A DNA stretch of 64,000 nt from Sclerurus mexicanus. Its lineage: Eukaryota > Chordata > Aves > Passeriformes > Furnariidae. The DNA lies in NCBI GenBank assembly GCA_013396755.1, contig VWZF01005175.1:124001-188000 (forward strand). The letters run 5' to 3'. Positions 15,046-28,422 of the stretch are shown here, piece after piece (the first letter of the stretch is position 1; each line of letters starts with the position of its first letter). The position numbers were made by a program, and so were the translations under genes. Under the pieces are notes generated by a model, which was not told where the DNA came from, searched no databases, and was given only the letters and a program-made list of their open reading frames with translations.

Positions 15046-16956
15046 CTATTTTTTACTGAGAGCTTTCAAGATTATTTATCTTCATGGACATTCCATGCCT
15101 AGGAGGTCATAGAAAAAATTCCTGAAGGCAATGGAGTACATAGCCACAGTTTGGACAATGACCTCATGTTAAAATCTCCATTTGATAATGTTGAGTTTAT
15201 AGAGAAGTTAAGACTATACCTATTTGATTAGGACAAGGTCATAAACAACAAACAAGCTTTGCAGTCTTATTTTTCCATGGAAGTAGTCCATTGCATTATC
15301 ACATTGCTAATGACAGTAAGTAAGCTGTCACTGATAGTCACGTTCACAACAGTAGCCATTACTTTTGGTCCTGCAGGTGGTAAAAAGCTCCACCTACAAT
15401 ACTTTGCTGGAGAAAACCCCTGCCAATCCTTCTTTTACGCAGAGATGACTCTCAGGAACTGAGAGCCCTTTGGTGGCTGTTTTCTTTTTTCTCAGCTGTG
15501 CAAATCTAGAATCCGATCTCCGGATATAATAGTTTTATTTGAAAACTTCTCTACTTGTGTTTTGAAGTGTAAGAAGGTCCTTATAACATAGAAGAGTCCC
15601 AGGATATTCAGATACTGTTCTTAGAAAGAACCGTCTCACAAGTTTAGACTGTGTTTGTATGACATTACCCCCTGAAATTGGAAGGGGCGGGAGGCTTTAG
15701 ATATTTATTGCTCTTCGGAACGGCAATGGTGTTCTGCTAGGGCAGAGAAGCAAAACTGATGCCTGGATGCAGTGAGAGTATCCAGAAGGGTTTGCTTTCC
15801 CTAAGAGCACAACTACAGCCGCCGGCTGCTGTTTGTAACACTCCCTGTATGAATACTTCATTTCCTGCAGCCACCAGGCAGGTTAGTTTAATTATTGTAA
15901 AACTATGCAGTGGTTGGGCCATTCATATACTTTCTGTCAAGCTGGTGATGTTTTGTATTGAATACTGCCCTAGGGAAGGCTGGTTTTGAAATGACCTGTT
16001 CCCTTGCAGCAACCTTGTCTCCCTGGCTGGGACTTTGTCATCAATCACTGTGAAATGTGGGTGTGAAACTGCTATCTCCCAGCTGCTTTTTTTCTTTCTC
16101 CCCATCCCCCACTTTTAACTACCCAGTTAGACAACCTGAAAAACTCCCTATCAAACCAAGTCTCTCAATTGGTTTCATACCCAAATAAAGAAATAAGAAA
16201 GTCTGTTCAAAGACTCTGGGGCTCGATAAATTGGGAAACAGGTTACGCTACGAAACTCAAGTCACGGACAGCAGGCACTTCACAGTCTTGCAATGGGCAA
16301 AAAACTGAACACTTTAATCACTTATCCTAGAGCCCTCAAGAGATAGGACTTCACTAGCACTGGGAAACAAGGAGCAATCACTGCCAGATGAACAGAAAGA
16401 CCGATCAGTAGGGTGCACTCTGTGGTAATCAAAGTAGAGAGACCTAAAAAAAAAAAAAGATTCTTTTCTTCCACATATTTCTGGAAATGTTGAGCAACAT
16501 GCAGCAATGGGGCCTTCCTGAAAAAGCAATTGCTCAGGTCTGACAAAATTCTATACTATAAATTAATTTTGGCATGGACAATAAACTCTGAGACAAACTT
16601 TCCTTCTCCCTTTATTGGGTCAGAATAAAAGTATAGCTATTGTAGAATTGTCTCCTCTGCTCTGTATTAAATATAGTGCTTGGACTCTGCAGCAGTAATA
16701 GATATCTGTGTCAACAAACAGAAGGCAAAACAAAAACACTATCACAAAAATTTTTTCAAACTATTCATCTTAATACTAGAAAAGACTTATTTCTCTAAAA
16801 AAAAAGGATGAAATACCTTCTCCAAGATGTGCCCTGTCGCACCACTGTGACACTTGCAATGAGTGACATTTTCTCTGGTATTTCTTTTTTCCATGGATGC
16901 CATATAGTGCATCGCATGAATATGAAGTGACATCTTTACTAACATGTGGTACTTAC

Positions 16957-17078
16957 TTATCACCCACAATTCCCAGGTTGATTGTTGGATAGCCATGTTC
17001 TTGGATTGTAGCTAGCAGAGTTGAACGGTTACTGTCCCGAATCTTCCCTGGTAAAAGGTCATCTTCAGGATTCAGTAG
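16957..17078 (-). CDS. GPHN: GPHN E-domain exon (residues 510-550), last in window
   Basis: On the minus strand GGTTTTATAG precedes CTA CTG AAT CCT..., encoding LLNPEDDLLPGKIRDSNRST, then LLATIQEHGYPTINLGIVGD plus two bases of Asn550, with donor GATAA|GTAAGT (strong). It is 122 nt, phase 0 in and phase 2 out. The GKIRDSNRSTLLATI segment belongs to the molybdopterin-binding fold. The next exon should start with one base then Pro-Asp-Asp-Leu-Leu; it is not in the remaining 16.9 kb, so the following intron is at least that long. Confidence 0.98.
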
Positions 17079-19225
<2,147 letters not shown>

Positions 19226-19284
19226 CTGATATCTTGGCCTGGTCGAGCTTGCACCAGGATTCGAACCTCTAGTTCTTCAGTGCC
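19226..19284 (-). CDS. GPHN: GPHN E-domain exon (residues 439-458)
   Basis: On the minus strand TTTGTAG precedes GGC ACT GAA GAA..., encoding GTEELEVRILVQARPGQDI plus two bases of Arg458, with donor ATCAG|GTCTG. It is 59 nt, phase 0 in and phase 2 out, and the next exon begins with the missing base A. The segment is part of the E-domain beta-rich subdomain. It is separated from the next exon by only 199 bp. Confidence 0.97.
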
Positions 19285-19807
19285 CTACAAACACAAGGAC
19301 ATCAAATACAGTCAGCTGAGCTACTCAAAGATTAGTGTTTAATTTCTCAGAAATCTACACAGCTTACAGCACTCATCACACTGAGACCTTAGGGTTTAAG
19401 CACCATATTGCTCTCTTGGTTTGTTTGTCAAGGGTGTAAGACAATGTGTGCTAAAACTGAACAGTATTATAAGAAATTCTCTCTTTGATGAGCTCACCAG
19501 GGAAGGGCCAGCACTGAATATGTAGTTTCAGCTTCCGACTTTTCTTTTAATGATACCTGTGTTTATATATCTTTCCTATGTCTGTTGATTCCTTCAATGA
19601 GTGGATTCTTTCTACTCCTCTCAGCCCAGTTGAGATTTCAAAGCTGGCACTTCAAAAAGACCATTAATCTGACAGACAATATGCCACTATGGCAGCAGAA
19701 AGGTGGGAAGAAGCGATATGCTCTAGATGTTTCAGGATCTTCACGTAGAGTCTTGTAGTGGAAACTCCCATTTGAGAGCCTTGTACGAATCAGAAAGAGG
19801 CTTATTC

Positions 19808-19843
19808 ATCTGGTTGATTGATTTACTGATTGATCTGATTGAT
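19808..19843. repeat. TGAT-rich imperfect repeat
   Basis: Recurrent ttgattga, ctgattga and ctgattgat units. It is a small imperfect tandem repeat in the intron. Confidence 0.7.
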
Positions 19844-20425
19844 CCAGAGGCAGTGGCCCGAAAAGTCTGATGCATTTTCTTCTTCAGATTGCCAATGGTT
19901 TGGTGATCCATTCAATGCCAATAAATGGCACATGACCTATATTGTTAATATTGAAGTCCTGCAAGTGGGTTGATGATATACACACAGAGCTTTGAGATAG
20001 TGCCAGCCTGTCAGTAGCACTAAATCTAAACTTTCTTAGACCGGAACAGATTTCATTTTTACGTTATCATGTAGTGCTTCATATTTAACTGCCTCAAAGT
20101 TATAAATCAAACACTAATATTACAGGACAAACGAGGCATTTCAGTGTCACTTGGAATTTTTACAGGAATGATAGTGTTGTACAGGACACCGGGACTCTCA
20201 TCTTCTCTTCAAGGTGATATGGACAGCATTTTCTGAGTTCAAATGAAGTGCTTTAAACTTAAGGCTCCGAAGTCAAAGTTAATGAACGTGTTATTAGAGA
20301 CTGTGATTCTGTTTACCTGTCATGAAAATTGAAACCACTGAAAACCAGAAAAGAGCTAATAAAAAAAATTTCTTACTTAATCCCCGTATTTTCAAGATAC
20401 GGTTTTTTTGCTAATTCTCTTTCCT

Positions 20426-20956
20426 TTATACCTGCTCTTCTTGTGTAAGAGAAGAGATGATTTTTGGCTCTGAGTGTTCAAAATGGCTGCGCTGGTGCCT
20501 TTTATCCCCCTTATTGCCATCTGAGGCTGTAAAAGACACTTGAGGCTTGTGATAAAAATTTGGGGTGATGGTTAGTCTAAAAATTATTTTATTTTTACGA
20601 CACTCTGGAATGGTTGTCCAGTCATGGAGATCTGAAATTTCTGTATCTTCGGTAACATTTAAAGGTGGATAGGAAGAGGAGAGCCAATGATACACTTGAG
20701 TAATAGAAAAGGTCCTATTTAGGACTCCTGGATTAGAACAATTGAAAGCTTTTGAGGAATTCAGTAACGGCAGGTTTGAAAAGCAGTGTGGGCCGTGTGA
20801 CTGTGGACAATGTGGTGATGTGCAGAGATTGTTATCTACGGAACTGATGGATATCCGAGAACGCTTCAGGAATTCAAGGGGGCTAAAGACAGGGCTTGCA
20901 GAGAGGCATGGCATTATGCTGAGAACATCCTTCATTGGGTGTGTGTCAGGCAGCAT
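20426..20956 (-). other. Unexplained 176-codon intronic open frame; candidate exon 20432-20800
   Basis: This sense-strand frame is rich in Ser, Pro, Asn and Thr, not the Phe/Lys/Ile-rich composition typical of chance frames in AT-rich DNA. Its last codons are GAA GAG CAG|GTA TAA, so the frame ends at a usable donor (GAGCAG|GTATAA). Upstream, ACATTGTCCACAG|TCA CAC is a plausible acceptor in the same frame. The enclosed 20432-20800 is 369 nt, 123 codons, phase 0 on both sides. The host intron is also phase 0, so inclusion would insert 123 residues between Asp438 and Gly439 with no frame change. The acceptor tract is mediocre. I recognise no domain, signal peptide or membrane segment. It could be an alternative gephyrin exon, a decayed inserted gene piece, or chance. 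Confidence 0.35.
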
Positions 20957-23333
20957 TCTTCTTGCTGTGTATATTTGGAATATATCTGAGTGGTTTGTTC
21001 TGAAGGCTCTTACCAGTCAGCACCCACACTGATACACTGATGCTTGGTCTTGATGCAGGACCTAACTCTTGTTTTCCTTTATCACACTGGCCTCCTTTCT
21101 CCTATAAGCTGACATAAAAACTCAAAATAAAAAGGGTGTAGATATGTTTCTTAATTATTGTGCATTTGGCAAGAATTTTTCTTCCTGATGGATTGCTGTA
21201 ATTCCCTTCAAACCTATGACTTCTACAGTCATCTGGGGAATGCTTGTTAAGTTTCAGTACTGCTACAACTAGAAGTCAAGAAGTGAGATCCTTTTAAAAA
21301 TAATCTCTTTTCAGTAGAAGATTTTTTAGATGTTACAGATTCCATTTTTGTTAAATCTCAGCCCTGAAGGAATTCTTAGCACTAAAAGGAAAAATATTCT
21401 TGAAAGATGGAGCCATTCAGATATGAAAAGGGAGAGAAAAAAATAACGCATTAATTAAACTATACCAATTATTATGAGCAGGATTAGCAGAGTGGTGTAT
21501 TCAAAGACAACCTGAAACCAAAGAGTTCTACTCACACTTACAGGCAGGAAAAAGAAGCTGAAGGTGGCTGACCATTCACAGAAAAAACCTGAGTTTAAGC
21601 ACACAACAAATAACCTGTTCTCACATGCAGAGGAGAACATGCACATAAACAGTGGAAGACAGGTCAGAGATCCAAAGAGTAGAAAATACCAGGTTATCAC
21701 GTGTGTTGCTCTGCAATGTGATAGTCCCCTCGTGATGAGGTGGGCAATGGCCATAAACCACTTGCTCACTAAGGCTAATGGAATGATTAATAAGCAGGGA
21801 AGGCAATGGTGTATTTTACAGGACGATACAATCTAGACATACCCATCTGTAACCTCAAAGCAGGACTGACTCAATAATTTCTCTGATAGGAAGAAGGGCA
21901 GCCGAGACAGCTTGCTGAGTCATTAGATGTAAAATCTCTGCATTTACAGTAATAAGGCATGAGAAAGGATCACGAGTATGGTTTGGTTTTTGCTGTCTTC
22001 ATCAGCTTTGAACACTCGAATTCGTCTGCCTACAGCCCGGCTGCAGTCAAAGGATAGCTATGGTGAAGTGGAACAGCTTGTCAGAATAGCAGCAGAAGAG
22101 CAAAGACGGATTTGAGCAGAGAACCACACACATAGCTCGATCCAAAACTGAGCTTGGAAGCTGTGTCAACAAGAGACGTATCTTCTTGCCTTAAAATCTC
22201 TCAGATGACAGCAAACATGATGATGGTGTCCTGAAATCACAGCTGGGTAAGGGAAAGTAATGATTCAGAAGGAATTCTCTGAACACAAAGAAAGTCTAAG
22301 ATGGACTCCTTGAAATAAAGTTGTCTATAGAGAGCTCCTGTGCTTCATAAAAAGCACATTTTACTTTGTTAAGACAACTGTGCATACAGAATTGGTACTA
22401 CAGTACTCATCTTTTTTTCTGTGGTATTTTGCAGCACCTGTAAGGTCGTGCACTAATATGAATTAGAGGTATGCTGGAAAATGTGTTCAAGTCGAATAGT
22501 TAAGTCTGCTTTCTGGCAGCATACGTACCTTATCCATTTCCTGAGGATTTTCCTTAATTTTCTGTGGTCTTATATTTAGCAATTTTCTTATTTTAAAGCA
22601 GCACAAAGGTCTATTTTAAAAAACTTAATTGTGGTTTAAAAAAATTTGGGAGGGACTCACTTCACCTGTTTCATAATAAAAACCCTTACTCTAAACAGAT
22701 GCATTGGAAGGTATGTATAGAAGATATAGTCTCCAAAACCCACCAAATGCATCTTTGCTGAAATGAAATCAATTCTGATAATACAGAACTACCTTCATAG
22801 CAAAGTTTAAAAGACCCCACATCATCCTGTGGATTTTGCAGAACTTAAAACATTTCACTTTCCCACAGAAAATCATCTTCAGCTTTAATTACATCACCAG
22901 TAATGCCACACTGTAACATTTCAATGTATTATTCTGGGAGCAATATGCAATTTAAGAAAACGTTTCCCCTTCTTATTTGGTGAGATTTCCACTACTCTAT
23001 TTTAAAATGTGATTACAGTAGGCACTCAAATTGGACTGTAGTTATGGATCCCCAGAAGACATTTGGCTTTCACTCAAATTATGCTCCCAGATATGTGCAT
23101 GTCACCATTCAACAACTTGGATGAAGAATCAGTCAGAACAGGTAGCTCTGTGGTACTGTTATCACAGCCTGAAAAAGCGAGAATTGCCACTTTGGAACTG
23201 ATGAGAAAATCCTCAAACTTCCTTGATTATCAAAGAGCTTTCCTGTAGAACTATCTTTCATATTTACAGGATTGTGTCATGAGCCATTTTCTGCTGCACA
23301 AAAGAAAAATGAGTTTTGTAACTTGTGACTCAC

Positions 23334-23453
23334 ATCATCTGATTCCCTGATGAGCTCTGTATCTTCCACTTGCACCACTGCATCAGCACCGCATGGAATT
23401 GGAGCACCGGTTGTAACGCGCATCACCTGACCCGGCATCACAGTCTGTGTTGG
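23334..23453 (-). CDS. GPHN: GPHN E-domain exon (residues 399-438)
   Basis: On the minus strand GTTTTATTTTTCAG precedes CCA ACA CAG ACT..., encoding PTQTVMPGQVMRV, then TTGAPIPCGADAVVQVEDT and ELIRESDD, with donor GATGAT|GTGAGTC. It is 120 nt, 40 codons, phase 0 on both sides. The stretch TTGAPIPCGADAVV is a strongly conserved MoeA-family signature. The donor is good and the acceptor tract is clean. Its upstream partner is the exon with the odd donor. Confidence 0.98.
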
Positions 23454-26400
23454 CTGAAAAATAAAACACCAGAAGCTAATCTACTTCTGAAAAGAAAAAT
23501 TTGAAAGCATTTAAACTTGATGCAAATAATCTGAAAGACTAGAATTCTTATTTGCAGCGTGACTGTTGATACACTGTGAGTGACATCAAAAGGTATAATA
23601 AACTCCAATGTGTTTAAAGATCATTAGGTCTTTGCTTCGCATCTGACTTTATTTACATGACCACATATTAGGTGGTTTCATTTTTTCCCCCCTTAGATTT
23701 CTATCACAAGAATAACTTCCAGAAGAAGCAGTATAGTGATACTCTGGCTGGCTCAGAAAAATAACTGGCTCAGAAATTTAACTTAGGTGGTGGCCTTCTT
23801 GAAACTTAGATGTGCAAAAATCTAGTAGTTCTCTGTACATAAAATTTTTGCAGAGTACTCAAGTCCCCAGGGTCGAAATTTATTTGCTTTGGTTTGGTTG
23901 GAGTTTTCTTCTGTTTTGTTTTACCACCACACTATATATGGAAAACCAACAGCTTGTAAGCATAGTAATGTAACCCAGCTGCTTCATTTTTAAGCTGCTT
24001 TCCTCATACTGAGAGACAGCTCAATACTAGTTCACAGAGAATATCTATCTTTGTGAGGTCAGTTTAGCATAGACTAAAATTGGTAATATCCTACAATTAT
24101 ATAAAGTCACAGGACATGAAAGTTTCAGCAGAAGCAATATGAAGAATAGAAGAATATCAGAGTAACATGATAAAACAAAGGACATGTTTTTAATAATATT
24201 TCTCACCAGGCAGACTGTTTTAACATGCACTTTTCAAAATCCGGAGTAGAATTGTAGTTGGACCATAACTACTGAAAAAATAACTAATTAAAGCAAAATT
24301 AAAAAAAAAGCGCCATTAAAAGAAGCTGATGTGATGACTGAGATTTCATTGATGACTCGCCATGGCAGTTTAAATAAGCCTGCCTTATTTAGGCTTTGCT
24401 GTTATTAGTGAACATGTGCTACACACACATCTATGCAGCTGAGATCAGAGCAACATATTCTGTATGTGTCACACATATAATTCACGTGCAGATCGACTCC
24501 ATATTCCATTGGCAGCACTGGAATACATCCAGGGCTTCTCAAACTGTGATTACCACGTATTTGACAGCAACCCACAGGCAGTCCTGCCTAGGCACTGGCA
24601 CCTGTCCTGCCCAGCTGGCATTTACTCGCTGACTTCAGACACCTGCAAACTCGAGACCAGTGGCCAGTGTTTCAGCTGCACAGAACTACTGGCCGTGCCC
24701 ATTCTTCTACTCCACTTCAGCACTGTCATAACGTCTGAAAGGTGGGTATTACTTGGAAATGTGTGTATTTCTAAGAGTACTCATTGGGACAGAAGCTCAC
24801 CACAGTATCACAGTAACCTATGCATCCCAAGAAACAACGGAGCCTGGAGCTGATTGAATCTTGACTCTTTTCTACAGGCAATGTAAATCTAACATCCTTC
24901 AAGAAGAACATAAATAAAACGCTAAAATAAACTTAAAAAAATCACACTTGCCATATGTCACGGTTAGTGTGTTTTTAGGGCAAGATTCATGCTATCCTAA
25001 AGTAGGTATCTAAACCAGATGACAGAAAAATTATACTTTTTAAAAATGGTATTTATTCCCCACCACAGACTAGGCAAGGAGCTGTGGACGGATAGCAGAG
25101 ATACTACCATTTATACTGAAGACGCTTAAAAGGGAAAACAATGTTGTCTAGTGTGCTATTTTGATTTTTAGGAAAATAAAATGGTGCAAAAGGCAGAGCT
25201 TATGCTTTGGATTATGGGAGCTCTTTTGCATATTGTTGTAGATATAAGCTAAAGATTTATTACAAATAGGTAATATTGTTTTGAACTTACTAAGTATTGC
25301 TGACCTCAGTGGCAATTTTCAGAGGAACAATGTACTGCGTAAAAAATTTCTCCCATTTAAAAAGCACCACAAGGAATACAAAATGCCTACACTGGCTGCC
25401 ACAAATCAGTGCCTATGGTGACAGAATATGCTGTAACTAACCATGCTTTTGGAGTTTATTATTAGATGAGTTAATTTTTTGAGACGCAATGATGTGATAC
25501 ATTTAAACAAATTTATGATACAATAACAACTGCTGTTAGAATTGGTTATGTTGCTCATATATTTAATTTCCTTTTTTGTCCTCTGGGAATTTGATCAGAT
25601 TAACTTTATGAGCACAAGTCAACCATCCGATTGGTGTGTGAATCTCCAGGGCTGTGTTCTTCTGCGCTAGAGACTATGGCGATAAAGAAATGATTGCTTC
25701 TCAGAAATCATATTAATACACAACAATTTCACAGAAGATCTTTTAAAGGTCTTTGAGATCTTGCCTTTACCTAGAACACGGCATTACTGTTTTTCTGTCC
25801 TTTGTCTTCATCACTAATAATCTATTCAAGTCACTGAATAAAACCCAGAAATAATCTACAGAGCACAGCACCCATCTCAGGCATCTTCTCTTACACATGA
25901 TTACACCTCTCCTGTGTGATTTACAATGACCTTTACAATGTCCTTGCTATGAAAAGGTCCAAGTCAATGGAAATGTGGAAAATGTCTGTTTTTCCATCCT
26001 GTAATGTAGCTGGCTAGTCAAGTGTCTCTTACAGACATCTTTAGAAAGCCTGGCAGGAAATGCTACGCTCCAAGTAAGTCTATAGGAAGGAAACCATTCT
26101 TCCCCGTGTGTTTCAAAGGCCATGTGGATGGCTCATCACCAGTAATCTCCAGTGTGCCCTAACCTTCCCAAAACTGGATAGTGGCTCAAAGTTTTCCTTG
26201 ATACAAAATAAAAAATGGTTGTTAACATAAACAGGACCACCTGGATATGGAATTCAGAAAATAGCACAGAATTTAAAAATTGATACAGAAATGTCCAACT
26301 TGGCTATACGGCCTCCCTGTAATTCTCAGTCCCATTTTCTTCCTTTCTACTTAATACTTACATAACCTTCTTCCCTACAGGAGGAGCCAAACCTAAACCT

Positions 26401-26968
26401 ATTTTGAACTCCCTGCTGTGAATCATTCTGTTAGTTGGTCTGTAACATGAAAAGCAGAACGTTGCTGCTGAGAGTGGCTGAAGGGTGAAATGAGACTGAG
26501 GAGCCTTCCAAGGCTATAAATAATTTCTTGGGAAGGAGATGAACCTGAAGATGTGCTGGCCCAAGAAAAAACTTTGACCAATTATTCAGAGGTCAACAGC
26601 CTTGTTTTTCTAACTTGCCACGGGTATTTTCAGAAATACCCTTTCTCTGCATGCCTCCTCCCACCCAATTTTTGTTCCTTGCCAGAGAGGCTTCCTATTC
26701 CCAGTAATATGGGAGGACAGTGCGTCTCTGTAGAGAGACATTTGTGAGCTCTTGAACTTTGTAGGAGGGAAGCAAGTTCCCTTTTGCCCTTTTATCTTTT
26801 GTACAAGCCTGCTGAACTGATTAGGACGCTGAAACACTTTAGACCTCTGATGGGCAGCCCTCCCCTTTAGAGACAGCTTCAACAGTGCGGCTTCCAAGCA
26901 CCGCTGTGCTGTGGTATTTAACTAGCACGACGATGATATTGATGACAGGGGAGTAATGACAGGAGTGA

Positions 26969-27100
26969 TAATTCAGCGGGTTGCTCTGCTGATTCTTGCC
27001 ATTTGATAGTGACCATAAAAAGGGTTTCTGGACTAATGCTCAAAAATGCAGTCAAGAAGGGCTAAAAATACAAGGCAGGTTAAAAAAACCCGCTGAATTA
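26969..27100. repeat. 14-bp perfect inverted repeat, 104-bp spacer
   Basis: taattcagcgggtt at 26969-26982 and aacccgctgaatta at 27087-27100 are exact reverse complements. The spacer is not obviously repetitive. It could be the ends of a small non-autonomous DNA transposon, a structured RNA, or a conserved non-coding element; the sequence alone does not decide. Confidence 0.8.
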
Positions 27101-28322
27101 ATTCTTTTTTTTTTTGTATTTAAAGTAGTTCATATTTTGTACAACAGATTTGTTAATCCAAGTTCACATTAATATTAGTATTGAGGTGTCTGTTACACTG
27201 AAGTATAATTCATGATGATGGATGGGACTTAAAGCAAAAATAATTTTCATAGTTCTCTATCATGATTAGCCAAATTAAATGTCTGTTACACATTTAGAGG
27301 CAGATCAACTCCGTTTAAAAAAAAATGGAATAATCCTGCAACTGGTAATACTTCTAAACCCTGACACAACTTTTGAAATACGTCACTTTTACTTGGACTT
27401 TTTCGTTTAGAAGTCAAAATGGAATCACTGTAAAATTCTCATTAAAACAAATCAATCCTGTGTTTCGTCTGCTACTTTTTCCCTTTCTCCATCACTTCAC
27501 ATACAATACACAGAATTATAAACTGGGACTTGAAACAGCTGGAGAAATACTTTGGATTAACTCATGCTCTCCTAAACAGAAGGTGGCAGGTATAATTAAA
27601 CTGGCAGAATAACAGTGGTCGAACATAACCGGTTTATTTCCTATTACCTCAGTAATAACACAGGAATGTCATTAACTGTACTCTTGAGTTTGAGAGCAAA
27701 TCACAAACTGTCTACACAGGTATATTTATAGAGCACAGCAGGTCACAAATGGGTCCTGCCTCAACTTGCTTTTAAAATCAATCCACATATCTAGTAAGGT
27801 GCACACTCTCCTCAAACCAGCCCCAAACACGGCTGCTGTGCTGCCAGGCTTCTTCAAGATTGTTCTGATCATTACCTATCTTTAAAAGCTTCATGCTAAA
27901 TTCTTACACTTCATTCTGCAGGTATCAGTGTGAAACATGCAAGCGTCTCATGGAAACAGTTACTGGGCTGACATCTTCGAAAAATCTGTCAGCAAGAAGG
28001 GGTTAAATCAAGCTTTTTTTGGCTTACAAATCGTTGCACCCCCAGAAATCTTATGTCCTCAAACGCTGTACTAGGGCAGAACATTACTGTATGCGCTCCT
28101 ATCAGACATGTCAGCACAATGCTGTGAAGTATTTTGGGATATCCTTGTTAGTTCCTTACATAACTGTACTACCTCACTTTCTGAAATCATGTCCCAAGGC
28201 ACACAGCGGGAGGGTCGGTACAGCTGTGTCCTAGTTCACGCCACATCCAAGATTATTGAATTTGGGAGCACCAGCAAGGCTTGTAAAAAGACAAAGCAAA
28301 ATTTGACAGAAGAAAAATACGT

Positions 28323-28350
28323 AAAAAAAAAAAAAAAGAGAGAGAGAGAA
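28323..28350. repeat. A15 and GA-dinucleotide tract next to the exon
   Basis: Fifteen adenines are followed by gagagagagagaaa. In the pre-mRNA this is a CU-repeat followed by a U-run starting about 16 nt after the exon's coding end. Such CU/U tracts bind PTB-type splicing regulators and are also prone to sequencing and replication errors. Confidence 0.9.
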
Positions 28351-28366
28351 AAGAAATTGTGGACCC

Positions 28367-28422
28367 CTGCTCACCAGCCTGGGATTCCCCTATGATGAAT
28401 CGATCTCCTGGGCCATCAGCAG
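28367..28422 (-). CDS. GPHN: GPHN E-domain exon (residues 380-398), atypical 3' border
   Basis: On the minus strand TCTTAACAG precedes CT GCT GAT GGC..., encoding (A)ADGPGDRFIIGESQAGEQ. The acceptor fits phase 1. Residue alignment requires the exon to end after the Gln398 codon CAG so that the next exon (starting CCA, Pro399) follows in phase 0. The bases after CAG are GGGTCC, not a GT donor. Nearby GTs are two bases downstream (CAGGG|GTCC) and seven bases upstream (GCTG|GTGAGC, a strong-looking donor); either alone would break the frame. The DNA right after is a (CT)n/T15 tract. Possible causes are a sequence or assembly error, a true variant, a non-canonical donor, or an unseen 8-nt microexon. 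The coding content is certain; the border is not. Confidence 0.9.

Larger units (their letters stand above)
1..16956 (-). other. GPHN: GPHN phase-2 intron, at least 17 kb, 3' end outside window
   Basis: This region shows no sequence matching gephyrin residues beyond 550. It contains CR1 copies at 6528-6850 and 14565-15045, a CR1 tail at 7756-7835, a CA-rich run at 13762-13797 and an AATGAAT-like repeat at 4545-4606. A somewhat GC-richer block at 9230-9530 is unexplained. Open frames up to 133 codons (10810-11211, plus strand) look like chance frames: no domain, start context or supporting neighbour. Confidence 0.85.
19285..23333 (-). other. GPHN: GPHN phase-0 intron (4.0 kb)
   Basis: The intron contains the longest non-repeat open frame of the window on the coding strand (20426-20956), described separately, and a TGAT-rich short repeat at 19808-19843. 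No retroposon was recognised. Confidence 0.85.
23454..28366 (-). other. GPHN: GPHN phase-0 intron (4.9 kb)
   Basis: This is AT-rich intron. It carries a perfect 14-bp inverted repeat with arms at 26969-26982 and 27087-27100. I scanned by eye for an 8-nt microexon reading G-E-Q codons and found none with proper borders. No retroposon was recognised. Confidence 0.85.

Noticed and set aside
21455..21769. 104-codon minus-strand frame rich in hydrophobic residues
   Set aside because: Resembles a membrane protein only because T-rich sense DNA encodes Phe and Leu; no exon borders fit.
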